In this document: positions 1-8,767 of the stretch, piece by piece
Position numbering within the stretch: position 1 is the first letter of the stretch
Layout: each line of letters begins with the position of its first letter
Origin: Acidimicrobiia bacterium
GTDB lineage: Bacteria > Actinomycetota > Acidimicrobiia > Spongiisociales > UBA11373
Assembly: GCA_016932695.1 (NCBI GenBank)
Contig: JAFGCH010000063.1
Location: 1 to 37,060 of the forward strand
DNA: 37,060 nt
Direction: 5' to 3'
Position numbers and translations under genes: made by a program
Notes under the pieces: model-generated
Databases searched by the model: none
The model's input: only the letters and a program-made list of their open reading frames with translations
What the model was told of the DNA's origin: nothing

Positions 1-22
1 GGTTCGAGTCCTGCCCCGGGCA
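1..22 (+). tRNA. 3' end of a tRNA, cut by the window start
   Basis: The first bases read as the 3' half of a T arm followed by an acceptor strand. G2 then TTCGAGT gives a canonical seven-base T loop, CCTGC (10-14) is the 3' side of the T stem, CCCGGGC (15-21) is the 3' acceptor strand and A22 is the discriminator. CCA is not encoded. The anticodon lies outside the window, so the isotype is unknown; an arginine tRNA is only a guess from the general look of the end. Confidence 0.72.
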
Positions 23-92
23 CGGTGATGTTGTGGGTGGCGGGATCGCCGCCTCCGTGACCTTCCGGATGGCGGCGAGTGCCCCTGCCCCA

Positions 93-98
93 TAGCCT
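93..98 (+). promoter_or_regulatory. -10 box TAGCCT of a leaderless-type promoter
   Basis: TAGCCT matches TANNNT and ends 7 nt before the GTG at 106. No Shine-Dalgarno sequence precedes that GTG. Transcription would then start at or next to the start codon. I see no clear -35 box. Confidence 0.45.
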
Positions 99-105
99 TC
101 CACTC

Positions 106-1452
106 GTGAAGTACTGGTCCTACACGGGGCGCCTCGCCACGGCCACCCCGGCGAGCCGCAACCGCGTCGTGGACTTCTGGCGGGTACTGGCCATCCTCAT
201 GGTGGTGTGCGGCCACTGGCTGGCGGTCACCATCTGGGTGCAGCCCGACGGCACCACCGACCTGCTCAACTCGCTGGAGTGGGTGCCCCATGCCGGATGG
301 GTGACCTGGCTGTTCCAGGTGATGCCGGTCTTCTTCCTCGCCGGTGGCTACGCCAACGCCCGAGCGCTGCAGCGGGTCAGCACGGGCGAGCAGCGGGCGC
401 GGGACTGGGTCACGCGGCGGGCGCGGCGCCTCTTCACCCCGGTGATCCCCCTGCTCATTGTGTGGGTGGGCCTCATCCTGGCGCTGCGCGGCGTCGTTCC
501 CCCTGAGGTCATGCACGCCGGGACGATGGCGGCAACCATGCCGATCTGGTTCCTAGCGGTCTACCTTTCGCTGACGGTGCTGGCCCCGCCGACTCATGCC
601 TGGTGGCGACGGAGCGGCCCATGGACGCTGCTCGTCCTCGCCGCCGCCGCAGTGGCCGTCGACGTGGCGCGGTTCGTCTTCGAGGTGCCCGGGATCGGCT
701 GGGTCAACTTCGCCTTCGTCTGGGCTCTGGTGCACCAGATCGGCTACTGGTGGGCCGACCGCGACGACCGGGGCGGGGTCCCGCGGTGGGCGGGATGGCC
801 GCTGGCCGCTGGGGCCCTGGGGCTGCTCGTCGCCCTGACCTGGTCGGGCCGGTATCCGGTGGCCATGGTGAGCATTCCCGGGCAGGGCGACGCCAACATG
901 ACTCCGCCGACCTTTGCCATCGCTGTCCTCGGCCTGGCGCAGTTCGGCGTCATCGGGGGCACCCGCCGCGCCGTGGAGCGACTCACCGCGCGAGAAGGTG
1001 CCTGGCACCTGATCATTGCCTTCGCCGGGGTGGCCATGACGGTCTTCCTCTGGCATCTCACCGCGGGAATGCTGACCGCCGCTGCCGGCCTCGCCGCCTG
1101 GGATGGGGCCGCCTTCAAAGTGGAGCCGGGAACCTGGTGGTGGTGGGGCAGCCGGCTCCCCTGGTTCCTGGTGCTCGGCCTCGTTACGGCCGTCCTGGTT
1201 TCCCTCTTTGCCCGCTTCGAGTGGGCGATCCGCGAGACGGGTCTCCCCAAGGCCTGGGGCACCGTCCTGGCCGGGGTGTTGCTGCTCGTGGGCTCGTCCG
1301 CCGCCACCGCTCTGGTGGGCATGGCGGCCAAGGAGGGGGCTCTCGATTGGTGGCGCGGGCTCATCCCCGCCGCCGCTGTGGTCGGCGCCGTACTGGTCGG
1401 GGCCTTCCCGGCACGACGCCGGTCCGGCGCGGGAGACACCCCGGGGCCCTGA
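106..1452 (+). CDS. Acyltransferase 3 family integral membrane protein
   Basis: This is a multi-pass membrane protein of about 448 residues. Its N-terminal pattern, VDFWRVLAILMVVCGHW, is characteristic of the acyltransferase 3 (OafA/YrhL-like) family, where the histidine at the end of the first helix is conserved. About ten hydrophobic segments follow. Known members move acyl groups from a donor to extracytoplasmic sugars, lipids or peptidoglycan; the acceptor here cannot be told. I prefer GTG 106 because a TANNNT box lies 7 nt upstream; GTG 79 is in frame and would add nine residues but has no ribosome site either. The stop lies 3 bases from the stop of the convergent peptidase gene. It stands alone downstream of a tRNA, with no surface-polysaccharide genes nearby. 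Confidence 0.82.
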   Translation: MKYWSYTGRLATATPASRNRVVDFWRVLAILMVVCGHWLAVTIWVQPDGTTDLLNSLEWVPHAGWVTWLFQVMPVFFLAGGYANARALQRVSTGEQRARDWVTRRARRLFTPVIPLLIVWVGLILALRGVVPPEVMHAGTMAATMPIWFLAVYLSLTVLAPPTHAWWRRSGPWTLLVLAAAAVAVDVARFVFEVPGIGWVNFAFVWALVHQIGYWWADRDDRGGVPRWAGWPLAAGALGLLVALTWSGRYPVAMVSIPGQGDANMTPPTFAIAVLGLAQFGVIGGTRRAVERLTAREGAWHLIIAFAGVAMTVFLWHLTAGMLTAAAGLAAWDGAAFKVEPGTWWWWGSRLPWFLVLGLVTAVLVSLFARFEWAIRETGLPKAWGTVLAGVLLLVGSSAATALVGMAAKEGALDWWRGLIPAAAVVGAVLVGAFPARRRSGAGDTPGP

Positions 1453-1455
1453 TGC

Positions 1456-3432
1456 CTATTCCGGCTTGGGCATCGGCCTGCCCAGGTAGCGCTCCAGCCA
1501 GCCGAGGAACTCGCCGTACCAGTGGAGGGAGTTCTGCGGCTTCAGTATCCAGTGGCCCTCGTCGGGGTAGTAGACCAGGCGGGCTTCCACCCCTTTCGCC
1601 TTCAGGATGCCGTACAACTCCAGGCCCTGGGTGACCACCACCCGGTAGTCCTGCTCGCCGTGGATCACCAGAGTTGGGGTGACCACGTCGGCCAGGGACT
1701 CGGTCGGGCTCCAGCGGCGTATCGGCTCCATGTCGTGCCAGGGCTCCCCGCCGAAGGCGGCCCGCCGGCCGTGGGTGATGTCGGTGGCGTATTGACCCAG
1801 CAGGTTGGTGACCCCGGCATGGCAGATGGCCGCCCGGAAGCGATCCGTCTGCCCGATCAGCCAGGCCACCAGGTAGCCGCCGTAGGAGCCGCCGGCGATG
1901 GCCATGCGGCCCGGGTCGATGAAGCCGCGACCCAGGAGATGGTCGGTGGCGGCGAGGACGTCGGCGGTGGGCTTGTCGCCCCAGGCCCCCTGGATGCCGC
2001 GAGCGAACTCGTTGCTCCAGGAGGAGGAACCGTGGAAGTTGACCGCGGCCACCACGTAACCGGCGGCGGCAAACACCTGGGCGTTCCACCGCCAGTGCCA
2101 CTGGTCCCCGTTGACCCCGTGGGGGCCGCCGTGGATGTTGTGCACCAGCGGCCAGCGCCGGCCCGCGTCGAAGCCGGGCGGGTAGGTGACCCACATCTGG
2201 ATCTCGGCGCCGTCGGCGCCGGGGAAGCGCACCTCCTCGGTGACCCCCATGTCTAGTGCGGCGAGGAGGTCGTCGTTGTGGTGGCCCACCGCTTCGAGGC
2301 GGCCGGCGGCGACGATCGCCACCTCGGCGGGCCGGGTGAGCGACTCGACCCGGCACCACACCCGGCCGTCCGCTACGGGACGGGGCCCATGCACCCAACC
2401 GCCCGGGGCCAGAACCCGGGGAACGCCCCCGCCGGCGGGTATGGCGAACAGCGAGCACCGGGCGTCGTCCTCGGCGGCGAAGACGATCTGCGCTCCATCG
2501 GGGGTGAACTCCCAACCGGTGGGGGAGCGGTCCCAGTCCTCGGTGAGCCCGGTGCGCTCCCCGGACTCCAGGTCCAGGCGCACCAAGCGGATGCGGTCGG
2601 CGTAGAAACCCGGCCAGTCGTACTGCACGCCGTAGAGCAGGGCTGCGCCGTCGGGGGCATAGCGGGGGCGCCGCTGGCTCGGCGGGCCGTCCGGGTCCAC
2701 CAGCGCGGGCGCGCCCCCGTCTAGGTCCAGGGTGTACACCCCGAAGCGCAAGTCGTCGTACGGAGGATCGACCGCGAGGGCGTGGAAGACCACCTGCCGC
2801 CCATCGGGGGACACGTCGTAGCCGGTACCGGCCTCCTCGAAGTCGATGGGGCAGGTCCAGCCTGGGGTCAGGTCGGCAGCCTCCCCGGTCGTCGCGTCGA
2901 CCCGGAACAGGTGGTGCACCTCGCCGCCCGTCAGCCAGCGGTCCCAGTAGCGGTAGATGCGATCCTCGGTCACCCGGGCCTTGACCTTGGACTGCTTGCG
3001 GGCGTCGCGCTCCGCCCGGGTGGCGTCGAGGCCGGGATGGTCCCGGTAGACCGGAGACCACACCAGCAAGGCCGACCCGTCGGGCAGCCAGCGGGGAGCC
3101 ACCGCTCCCAGGGGGAACTCGGTGAGGCACTGCGCCTCGCCGCCGTCCAGGCGCATGACGCACAACCGGCCGGGGTCGTCCTCGCCGCTCTTGCGGATGA
3201 AGGCGAGCCGCCGACCCGTCGGGTCGACGGCCGGAGCGGTGCTGTCGGCGTCTTCCCGGGTGAGGGGCCGGCTCTCCCCGGCGGCGGTGACCAGGTGGAG
3301 GCGGGTGCGCCCCCGGTTCTCGGCGGCGTCGTATTGGGTGATGGGGACGACGGCCGCCTCCCCGCCGGGCAGCGGCTCGGGCTGGCCGACGCGTCGCAGC
3401 TTCCAGAGATCCTGGGGCGTGATGGGTCGCAT
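1456..3432 (-). CDS. S9 family serine peptidase (prolyl oligopeptidase / acylaminoacyl-peptidase type)
   Basis: At 658 residues the protein has the normal S9 length and order: an N-terminal beta-propeller region with TolB/WD-like repeats (about residues 10-380; pieces such as LAFIRKSG, VVFHALAV, IVFAAEDD) and a C-terminal alpha/beta hydrolase domain (about 400-655). The nucleophile is Ser516 in GGSYGGY, the acid is Asp in HGEQDYRV, and the base is His in DEGHW. A short HGGPHG stretch before the nucleophile fits the oxyanion region. There is no signal peptide, so it is probably cytoplasmic and cleaves short peptides. The ATG is preceded by TAGGAT with a 6-nt spacer, suggesting a leaderless transcript. 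Specificity within S9 (dipeptidyl, acylaminoacyl or oligopeptidase) is not decidable from sequence alone. Confidence 0.9.
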   Translation of the reverse strand: MRPITPQDLWKLRRVGQPEPLPGGEAAVVPITQYDAAENRGRTRLHLVTAAGESRPLTREDADSTAPAVDPTGRRLAFIRKSGEDDPGRLCVMRLDGGEAQCLTEFPLGAVAPRWLPDGSALLVWSPVYRDHPGLDATRAERDARKQSKVKARVTEDRIYRYWDRWLTGGEVHHLFRVDATTGEAADLTPGWTCPIDFEEAGTGYDVSPDGRQVVFHALAVDPPYDDLRFGVYTLDLDGGAPALVDPDGPPSQRRPRYAPDGAALLYGVQYDWPGFYADRIRLVRLDLESGERTGLTEDWDRSPTGWEFTPDGAQIVFAAEDDARCSLFAIPAGGGVPRVLAPGGWVHGPRPVADGRVWCRVESLTRPAEVAIVAAGRLEAVGHHNDDLLAALDMGVTEEVRFPGADGAEIQMWVTYPPGFDAGRRWPLVHNIHGGPHGVNGDQWHWRWNAQVFAAAGYVVAAVNFHGSSSWSNEFARGIQGAWGDKPTADVLAATDHLLGRGFIDPGRMAIAGGSYGGYLVAWLIGQTDRFRAAICHAGVTNLLGQYATDITHGRRAAFGGEPWHDMEPIRRWSPTESLADVVTPTLVIHGEQDYRVVVTQGLELYGILKAKGVEARLVYYPDEGHWILKPQNSLHWYGEFLGWLERYLGRPMPKPE

Positions 3433-3438
3433 GCCCCG

Positions 3439-3444
3439 ATCCTA
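3439..3444 (-). promoter_or_regulatory. -10 box TAGGAT of a leaderless-type promoter
   Basis: On the minus strand TAGGAT is followed by a 6-nt spacer and then the ATG of the S9 peptidase. The embedded AGGA could also act as a weak ribosome site, so the leaderless reading is likely but not exclusive. Confidence 0.45.
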
Positions 3445-3466
3445 CGGACGCCGGCGACCGGCCCGG

Positions 3467-3997
3467 TCATTCCTCCGCGACTTGCCGCTTGCGCCTCAGG
3501 CGGCGGGGCCGGGCCAGTTCCGCGGCCAGGGCGGCGGTGGGCTTGCGGGCCGTCTCGGCCTGGGCCTGCTCGTACCCCAGGGTGGTGAAGTACATCGCTC
3601 GGTCGAAGAAGAGCACTGCCCGAGCGTTGAGATCGAGGGCCTGCTGCAGCACCAGGGCTGTGTCCAGGAAGCCCTCCCGGAGCACCAGCAGCCAGAGGTG
3701 GCGACGAGTGAGGATCAGGGCCTCGAGCACTTCGGAGAGGGCGAAACCTTCGGAGTGGCGCTGGCGGCCCAGCGCCGTATAGACCCGGGCCACATCGCTT
3801 GCGTTGGTATGGCGGCGGATCCACTTCCCCAGGTTCTGGTAGACGTCGTGGACCCGTTCGTACAGTTTGTCCTCGGGATAGTCGTGGTAGGTGGGCGTCT
3901 CCGGTCGGCGCTTGACGTCGGCGAGCCAGTCCTGAGTGAGCCCGTCGGCATGACGCTCGATGAGATCCACCAACTGCTGGCAGATGAGATCGGGCAT
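3467..3997 (-). CDS. Stand-alone RsbRD N-terminal-like sensor domain protein
   Basis: The 176-residue helical protein resembles the N-terminal domain of RsbR/RsbRD co-antagonists (RsbRD_N family). The pattern LIERHADGLTQDWLADVKRR, then PETPTYHDY, then an ALGRQRHSEGFALSEVLEAL segment is what I recognise. In RsbR-type proteins this four- to five-helix domain senses a signal and a C-terminal STAS domain passes it to a stressosome or sigma-factor switch. Here there is no STAS, kinase or other output domain; the protein ends in a short basic tail. A ribosome site GGGGAG lies 7 nt before the ATG. No anti-sigma or sigma genes are nearby, so its partner is unknown. Confidence 0.7.
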   Translation of the reverse strand: MPDLICQQLVDLIERHADGLTQDWLADVKRRPETPTYHDYPEDKLYERVHDVYQNLGKWIRRHTNASDVARVYTALGRQRHSEGFALSEVLEALILTRRHLWLLVLREGFLDTALVLQQALDLNARAVLFFDRAMYFTTLGYEQAQAETARKPTAALAAELARPRRLRRKRQVAEE

Positions 3998-4028
3998 TTG
4001 GTTTCTCCCCGGCGCGGCGTCGCCTTTC

Positions 4029-4034
4029 AGACTA
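4029..4034 (-). promoter_or_regulatory. Possible -10 box TAGTCT for the RsbRD-like gene
   Basis: TAGTCT on the minus strand lies 31 nt upstream of the ATG at 3997. It would give a leader of roughly 25 nt that contains the GGGGAG ribosome site. No convincing -35 box is seen. Confidence 0.3.
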
Positions 4035-4090
4035 CGCGCTCCTGCCCGCGGTGTGGGGCTGCCTTTGGGAGGGGAGGCTGCCGGGCCGGC

Positions 4091-5086
<996 letters not shown>

Positions 5087-6280
5087 TCACTCGCTCGGCC
5101 GGCTGCCGACGATGCTGACGAAGCTGACGCATTCCCCGGGATAGCCGCCCAGGTTGTGGGTGAGGCCCAGGGTCTTGTCGGTGTGGATCTGGCGTTCCGG
5201 CGGGGCCTCGCCGCGCAACTGCAACCAGCACTCGAAGATCATGCGCAGGCCGGAGGCGCCCACCGGGTGGCCGAAGCTCTTGAGCCCGCCGTCGGGGTTG
5301 ACCGGCAGGTCACCGTGGAGGTCGAAGGTGCCGTTGAGTACTTCCTGCCAGGCGGTGCCGCGGGGAGCAAAGCCCAGGTCTTCCATGAGGATGAGCTCGG
5401 TGGGGGTGAAGCAGTCGTGCACCTCGGCCATGGCCAGTTCGGCGCGAGGGTCGGTGACCCCGGCCTGGGTGTAGGCATCCTGCCCGGAGAGCACCACTTC
5501 GGGGAAGGTGGTGTAGTCGTAGCCGGGGTCGTTGGCCCCGCCGCCGGCCCCGGCAACGAACGCCAGGGCCTTCACGAAGAGAGGCTTGTCGGTGTAGCGG
5601 GGCGCATCTTCGGCCCGCACGATGATGGCGGCAGCCGCCCCGTCGGACACCCCGGAGCAGTCGAAGATGCCCAGGGGCCCGGCCACCAGGGGTGAGTTGC
5701 AGATGACCTCCGGGGCCACCTCCTTGCGGAACTGGGCCCGGGGGTTCAGCGAACCGTTGTGGTGGTTCTTCCAGGCGATGCGGGTGAACACCTCCTTGAG
5801 CTTCTCCTCGGTCACCCCGTACTTCCTGGCGTACGCCGGAGCGAGCAGGCTGAAGAGCGCCGGGGCGGTGAGGTCGGCGGTGGTGCCGTCGTTGGGCGGC
5901 AGGGGCAGCACCAGCCCGGAGTAGCCGGAGTCCTTCAGCTTCTCCACGCCGATGGCCATGGCGATGTCGTAGGCACCCGCCGCCACGGCGTAGCAGGCGT
6001 TGCGGAACGCTTCGGAGGCGGTGGCGCACAGGTTCTCCAGCCGGGAGACCGGCTTGGTGCCCAGCTTGAGAGGCTTGGCCAGCGTCATGCCGCTCATCCC
6101 CGAGGCCATGGTGCCCAGCCAGTAGGCATCTATGTCGTCCTTGGCCACTCCGGCGGAGGCCAGGACCTCGCCGGCGGCTTCCACCAGCAGATCGTCGGTG
6201 CTCTTGTCCCAGTGCTCATCGAACCGGGTGCAGCTCATCCCGACGATGGCCACCCGGTCGCGAATGCCCTTCGAGGCCAT
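5087..6280 (-). CDS. SCP2-type thiolase / acetyl-CoA acetyltransferase-like protein
   Basis: The 397-residue protein has two thiolase folds. Cys85 in ENLCATASEA is at the nucleophile position. HDCF in EVHDCFTPTEL is the hallmark of the SCP2/SCPx and archaeal thiolase subgroup. The histidine in KSFGHPVGASG is the usual active-site His, whereas the C-terminal Cys-x-Gly motif of classical thiolases is replaced by HNLGGYPG, as is normal for this subgroup. It should make or cleave beta-ketoacyl-CoA thioesters, or act as a partner-dependent aldolase like Ltp2. The ATG lies 1 nt after the stop of the DUF35 fusion gene, with AAGGAG 7 nt upstream, so the two are translationally coupled and probably form a complex. 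No lipid-transfer SCP2 domain is attached. Confidence 0.88.
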   Translation of the reverse strand: MASKGIRDRVAIVGMSCTRFDEHWDKSTDDLLVEAAGEVLASAGVAKDDIDAYWLGTMASGMSGMTLAKPLKLGTKPVSRLENLCATASEAFRNACYAVAAGAYDIAMAIGVEKLKDSGYSGLVLPLPPNDGTTADLTAPALFSLLAPAYARKYGVTEEKLKEVFTRIAWKNHHNGSLNPRAQFRKEVAPEVICNSPLVAGPLGIFDCSGVSDGAAAAIIVRAEDAPRYTDKPLFVKALAFVAGAGGGANDPGYDYTTFPEVVLSGQDAYTQAGVTDPRAELAMAEVHDCFTPTELILMEDLGFAPRGTAWQEVLNGTFDLHGDLPVNPDGGLKSFGHPVGASGLRMIFECWLQLRGEAPPERQIHTDKTLGLTHNLGGYPGECVSFVSIVGSRPSE

Positions 6281-6281
6281 G

Positions 6282-7715
6282 TCACACTCCTTGCGGCTCG
6301 GGAACGGCGGCGTCGCCGATGAGCCGTGCCTTCCAGAAGTAGTTCTGCACCCCGCCCGCGGCGAAGAGCCGGCGGAAGGTCATCTCCACCCGGCGGCCGA
6401 TGCCCACCGCGGCCGGGTCCACGTCGGTGAGCTCACAGCGGTAGCGGCCGCCCCCGTCGAAGTCCACCACCGCCGCCACTACCGGCGGGCTGGGGGAGTA
6501 GGCGAGACGGTCGATGGTGAAAGTGGCGATGGTGCCGGGGACATCGGCCAAACGCTCCGGAGTCATGTGGTCCACGGCCCCGCACCCGGCGCACACTCGC
6601 TGCGGCGGCAGGTGGCGCGTGCCGCAGTCGCGGCACCGTGAGCCGGTGAAGCCGAACTTCCACTCTTCGGAGCGCAGCGCCGGGGGGGCTGCCGGCGGCA
6701 CCGGGTCGGGGCGCCGGGGGCCTTGGCGAGGGAGCATGCCCCTCCAGGTGAGGAAGTCGGCGTAGGCCACCCGGCGCCCGGCGGCGGCTTGCTCGGCCAC
6801 CGTCGGGGAGGAGCGGTGCTCCGCCAGGGCCTCCGTGGCCCGTAGCACCAGGACGTCCGCCCCGTCGGCCAGCACCACCAGGGCGACGACCGCCCCAGGG
6901 CGGGCGGCATCCAGGGCCGACGCCAGCAGCAGTCCGGGATGGGCGGCCCCGGTGTTGCCCACGGTGGCGGCCAGGTCGTCCACCAGCACCTCGGCCTTGG
7001 CCCGGCTCATGCGGAGGAAGGCGCCGGCGGCCCGGGCGTGAGTGCCGGTGACGATCAGATGCTGCACATCGTCGGGAGCCACTCCCGCCTGCGCCAGGGC
7101 GGCGGCGACCGCCCGGCCCACATGCGGCAGGAAGGCGTGCACCCCGAAGCGCTCCTCCCAGCGCCGGGAGAACGACTCGCCCGGCACCCGCCATCGCTCC
7201 AGGAACTCCCCCGTGGCCGAGGCGACGGCGAGGCACTCCGCCAGCACCGGATGCGCCGCCTCCCCCGGCCCTACCAGGAAGGCGGCGGCGCCGTCGCCCC
7301 CCTCCCGTTCGTCCTCGCTGCCGGGGAGGCCGCTGCGGATGTCGGCCGCCACCACCAGGTTGCGTCGGGTAGAGGCCAGGGCGGCGGCCAGCAGGCCCAC
7401 CCCTGAGCGAACCGCGCCCCCCATGTCGTAGGCCCCCACCCCGGGGGGCAGTCCCAGGGCGGCATGAACGGCGGTGGCGTTGGTCTTGTCCAGATAAGCC
7501 GGGGCGGTGGTGGCGAACTGGAGCGCGGCCAGGTCGCCGGGGAGGCGGGGGAGAAGACGGCGCGAGGCGGCCACCGCCATGGAGGTGGAGTCCTCGTCGT
7601 AGGAGGCCACCGTGCGGGTGCCCTTGGCGGGCGGCCCGCCCAGGGCCTCCCCGATCGATTTCCGCTCCAGGCGGTAGTGGGGGAGATAGGTGGCATACCC
7701 CAGGATCCCGCTCAT
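6282..7715 (-). CDS. HMG-CoA synthase-like domain fused to DUF35 zinc ribbon/OB-fold; catalytic triad lost
   Basis: Residues 1 to about 330 follow the HMG-CoA synthase/KAS III fold: ILGYATYLPHYRL, then YDEDSTSMAVAA, and YLDKTNATAVHAALG. Residues about 350-477 form a DUF35 module with a zinc ribbon (Cys361, Cys364, Cys375, Cys378) followed by an OB-fold (GTIATFTIDRLAYSP, then RRVEMTFRRL). Compared by eye with archaeal HMG-CoA synthase, the nucleophile Cys is Val102 (DMGGAVRSG), the general-base Glu is Thr70, and the expected His is not in place near IVTGTHARA. In methanogens separate thiolase, DUF35 and HMG-CoA synthase proteins form one complex; here two parts are fused and the thiolase follows directly. 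The protein is probably a scaffold or an altered-chemistry enzyme. The ATG has GAAGGGG 5 nt upstream. Confidence 0.82.
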   Translation of the reverse strand: MSGILGYATYLPHYRLERKSIGEALGGPPAKGTRTVASYDEDSTSMAVAASRRLLPRLPGDLAALQFATTAPAYLDKTNATAVHAALGLPPGVGAYDMGGAVRSGVGLLAAALASTRRNLVVAADIRSGLPGSEDEREGGDGAAAFLVGPGEAAHPVLAECLAVASATGEFLERWRVPGESFSRRWEERFGVHAFLPHVGRAVAAALAQAGVAPDDVQHLIVTGTHARAAGAFLRMSRAKAEVLVDDLAATVGNTGAAHPGLLLASALDAARPGAVVALVVLADGADVLVLRATEALAEHRSSPTVAEQAAAGRRVAYADFLTWRGMLPRQGPRRPDPVPPAAPPALRSEEWKFGFTGSRCRDCGTRHLPPQRVCAGCGAVDHMTPERLADVPGTIATFTIDRLAYSPSPPVVAAVVDFDGGGRYRCELTDVDPAAVGIGRRVEMTFRRLFAAGGVQNYFWKARLIGDAAVPEPQGV

Positions 7716-7825
7716 AGCGCCCCTTCCCCGGTGCCGTTCTTCCGTGGTGGGCCGGCGACAGAGTCCGCCGGTTCTGTGAACCGCAGTTAATCTAGTACCG
7801 GCGGCGCCGAGCGTGAGGAGGGGCC
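7716..7825. promoter_or_regulatory. Divergent control region of the DUF35/thiolase operon and the MaoC gene
   Basis: Overlapping -10 boxes lie on opposite strands: TAATCT at 7788-7793 on plus and TAGATT at 7794-7789 on minus. The plus transcript would have a leader of about 25 nt with GAGGAGGGG just before ATG 7826. The minus transcript would have a leader of about 65 nt. A 15-base palindrome at 7769-7783 sits beside the boxes. Confidence 0.5.
7769..7783. promoter_or_regulatory. Candidate operator, 15-base perfect palindrome
   Basis: CGGTTC and GAACCG form 6-base arms around a TGT centre. The site lies 4 bases from the overlapping -10 boxes of the divergent promoter, where a repressor would block both directions. 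The size and form fit a TetR-family site, and a TetR gene lies about 1 kb away. That pairing is inference. Confidence 0.4.
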
Positions 7826-8680
7826 ATGCCCGTCGATCCGACTCAGGCCGTCGGGGCCTTGGTGGGCGACTTCACCTCGTCTTGGGATGAGGACCGGGTG
7901 ATCTTGTACCACCTGGCGGTGGGGGCGGGGCGTGATCCCGTCGCTCCCGGCGAGCTGGAGTACTGCTACGAGTCCCGCCTCAAGGTGCTGCCGTCGTTCG
8001 GGGTGATCCCGGCCCAAGGGGTGCTGGGCGGCATCTTCGGGGTGCCCGGGCTGTCCTTCAACCCGATGCTGCTCCTGCACGGGGAGCAGGAGATAGAGGT
8101 GCTCACCGCTCGCCTGCCCACGGCCGCCACGGTGCGCAGCCGGGGAAGGGTGGCGGCGATCTACGACAAGGGCAAGGCTGCCCTGGCGGTGCTGGAGGTG
8201 GATACCTCGAGCGCCTCGGGGGAGGTGATGTTCCGCAACCGTTTCTCCCTGTTCCTGCGGGGCGAGGGGGGCTTCGGAGGCGACCCCGGGCCCAAGACGG
8301 TGGAGACGGCCCCCGACGGCCCGGCCGACCTGGTGGTCGAATCCCCCACCCTGGCCCAGCAGGCCCTCCTCTACCGGCTGCTGGGCGACAAGAACCCGTT
8401 GCACGCCGATCCCGACTTCGCCGCCGGGGCCGGATTCGAGCGGCCCATCCTCCACGGCCTGTGCTCCTACGGCATCGTCTGCAAGGCGGTGGTGGACGGC
8501 ATGCTGGGAGGCGACACGGCGGCGGTAGCCGGGTACCGAGCCCGCTTCGCCGGAGTGGTCGTCCCGGGGGACACCATCGTCACCACAATGTGGCGCCGGG
8601 GGGATCGGGTCTACTTGACGGCCGCCGACAAGGAGCGCGGCACCCCGGTGCTGGCCAACGCCGTAGTCACCCTGCGTTGA
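7826..8680 (+). CDS. Double-hotdog MaoC-type enoyl-CoA hydratase (hydratase 2)
   Basis: The 284-residue protein has two hotdog folds like eukaryotic hydratase 2 and Mycobacterium MaoC-type hydratases. The C-terminal half carries the hydratase 2 motif at about residues 186-218: YRLLGDKNPLHADP with the catalytic Asp and His, followed by ERPILHGLCSYG. The N-terminal half (FGVIPAQGVL, then NPMLLLHGEQEIEV) is the substrate-binding non-catalytic fold. Such enzymes add water to trans-2-enoyl-CoA to give (R)-3-hydroxyacyl-CoA in fatty-acid or sterol side-chain degradation. It diverges from the DUF35/thiolase operon, and a hydratase followed by thiolase or aldolase cleavage would be a natural pair. 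The start is fixed by GAGGAGGGG immediately upstream of the ATG. Confidence 0.9.
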   Translation: MPVDPTQAVGALVGDFTSSWDEDRVILYHLAVGAGRDPVAPGELEYCYESRLKVLPSFGVIPAQGVLGGIFGVPGLSFNPMLLLHGEQEIEVLTARLPTAATVRSRGRVAAIYDKGKAALAVLEVDTSSASGEVMFRNRFSLFLRGEGGFGGDPGPKTVETAPDGPADLVVESPTLAQQALLYRLLGDKNPLHADPDFAAGAGFERPILHGLCSYGIVCKAVVDGMLGGDTAAVAGYRARFAGVVVPGDTIVTTMWRRGDRVYLTAADKERGTPVLANAVVTLR

Positions 8681-8767
8681 GTCTCTCGCCCCTCAGGGGG
8701 GAGTGCCGAGTCCTCGAGGCGAGGGGGGTCGTCGGGCTCGGCCGAGTCAGTGCTCGAGGGAGTCCCC

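Noticed and set aside
8681-8767. Small GC hairpins (such as CCCC-TCA-GGGG at 8689-8699) between the hydratase and TetR genes
   Set aside because: Four-base stems are expected by chance at this GC content; convergent termination is likely but no strong structure is seen.
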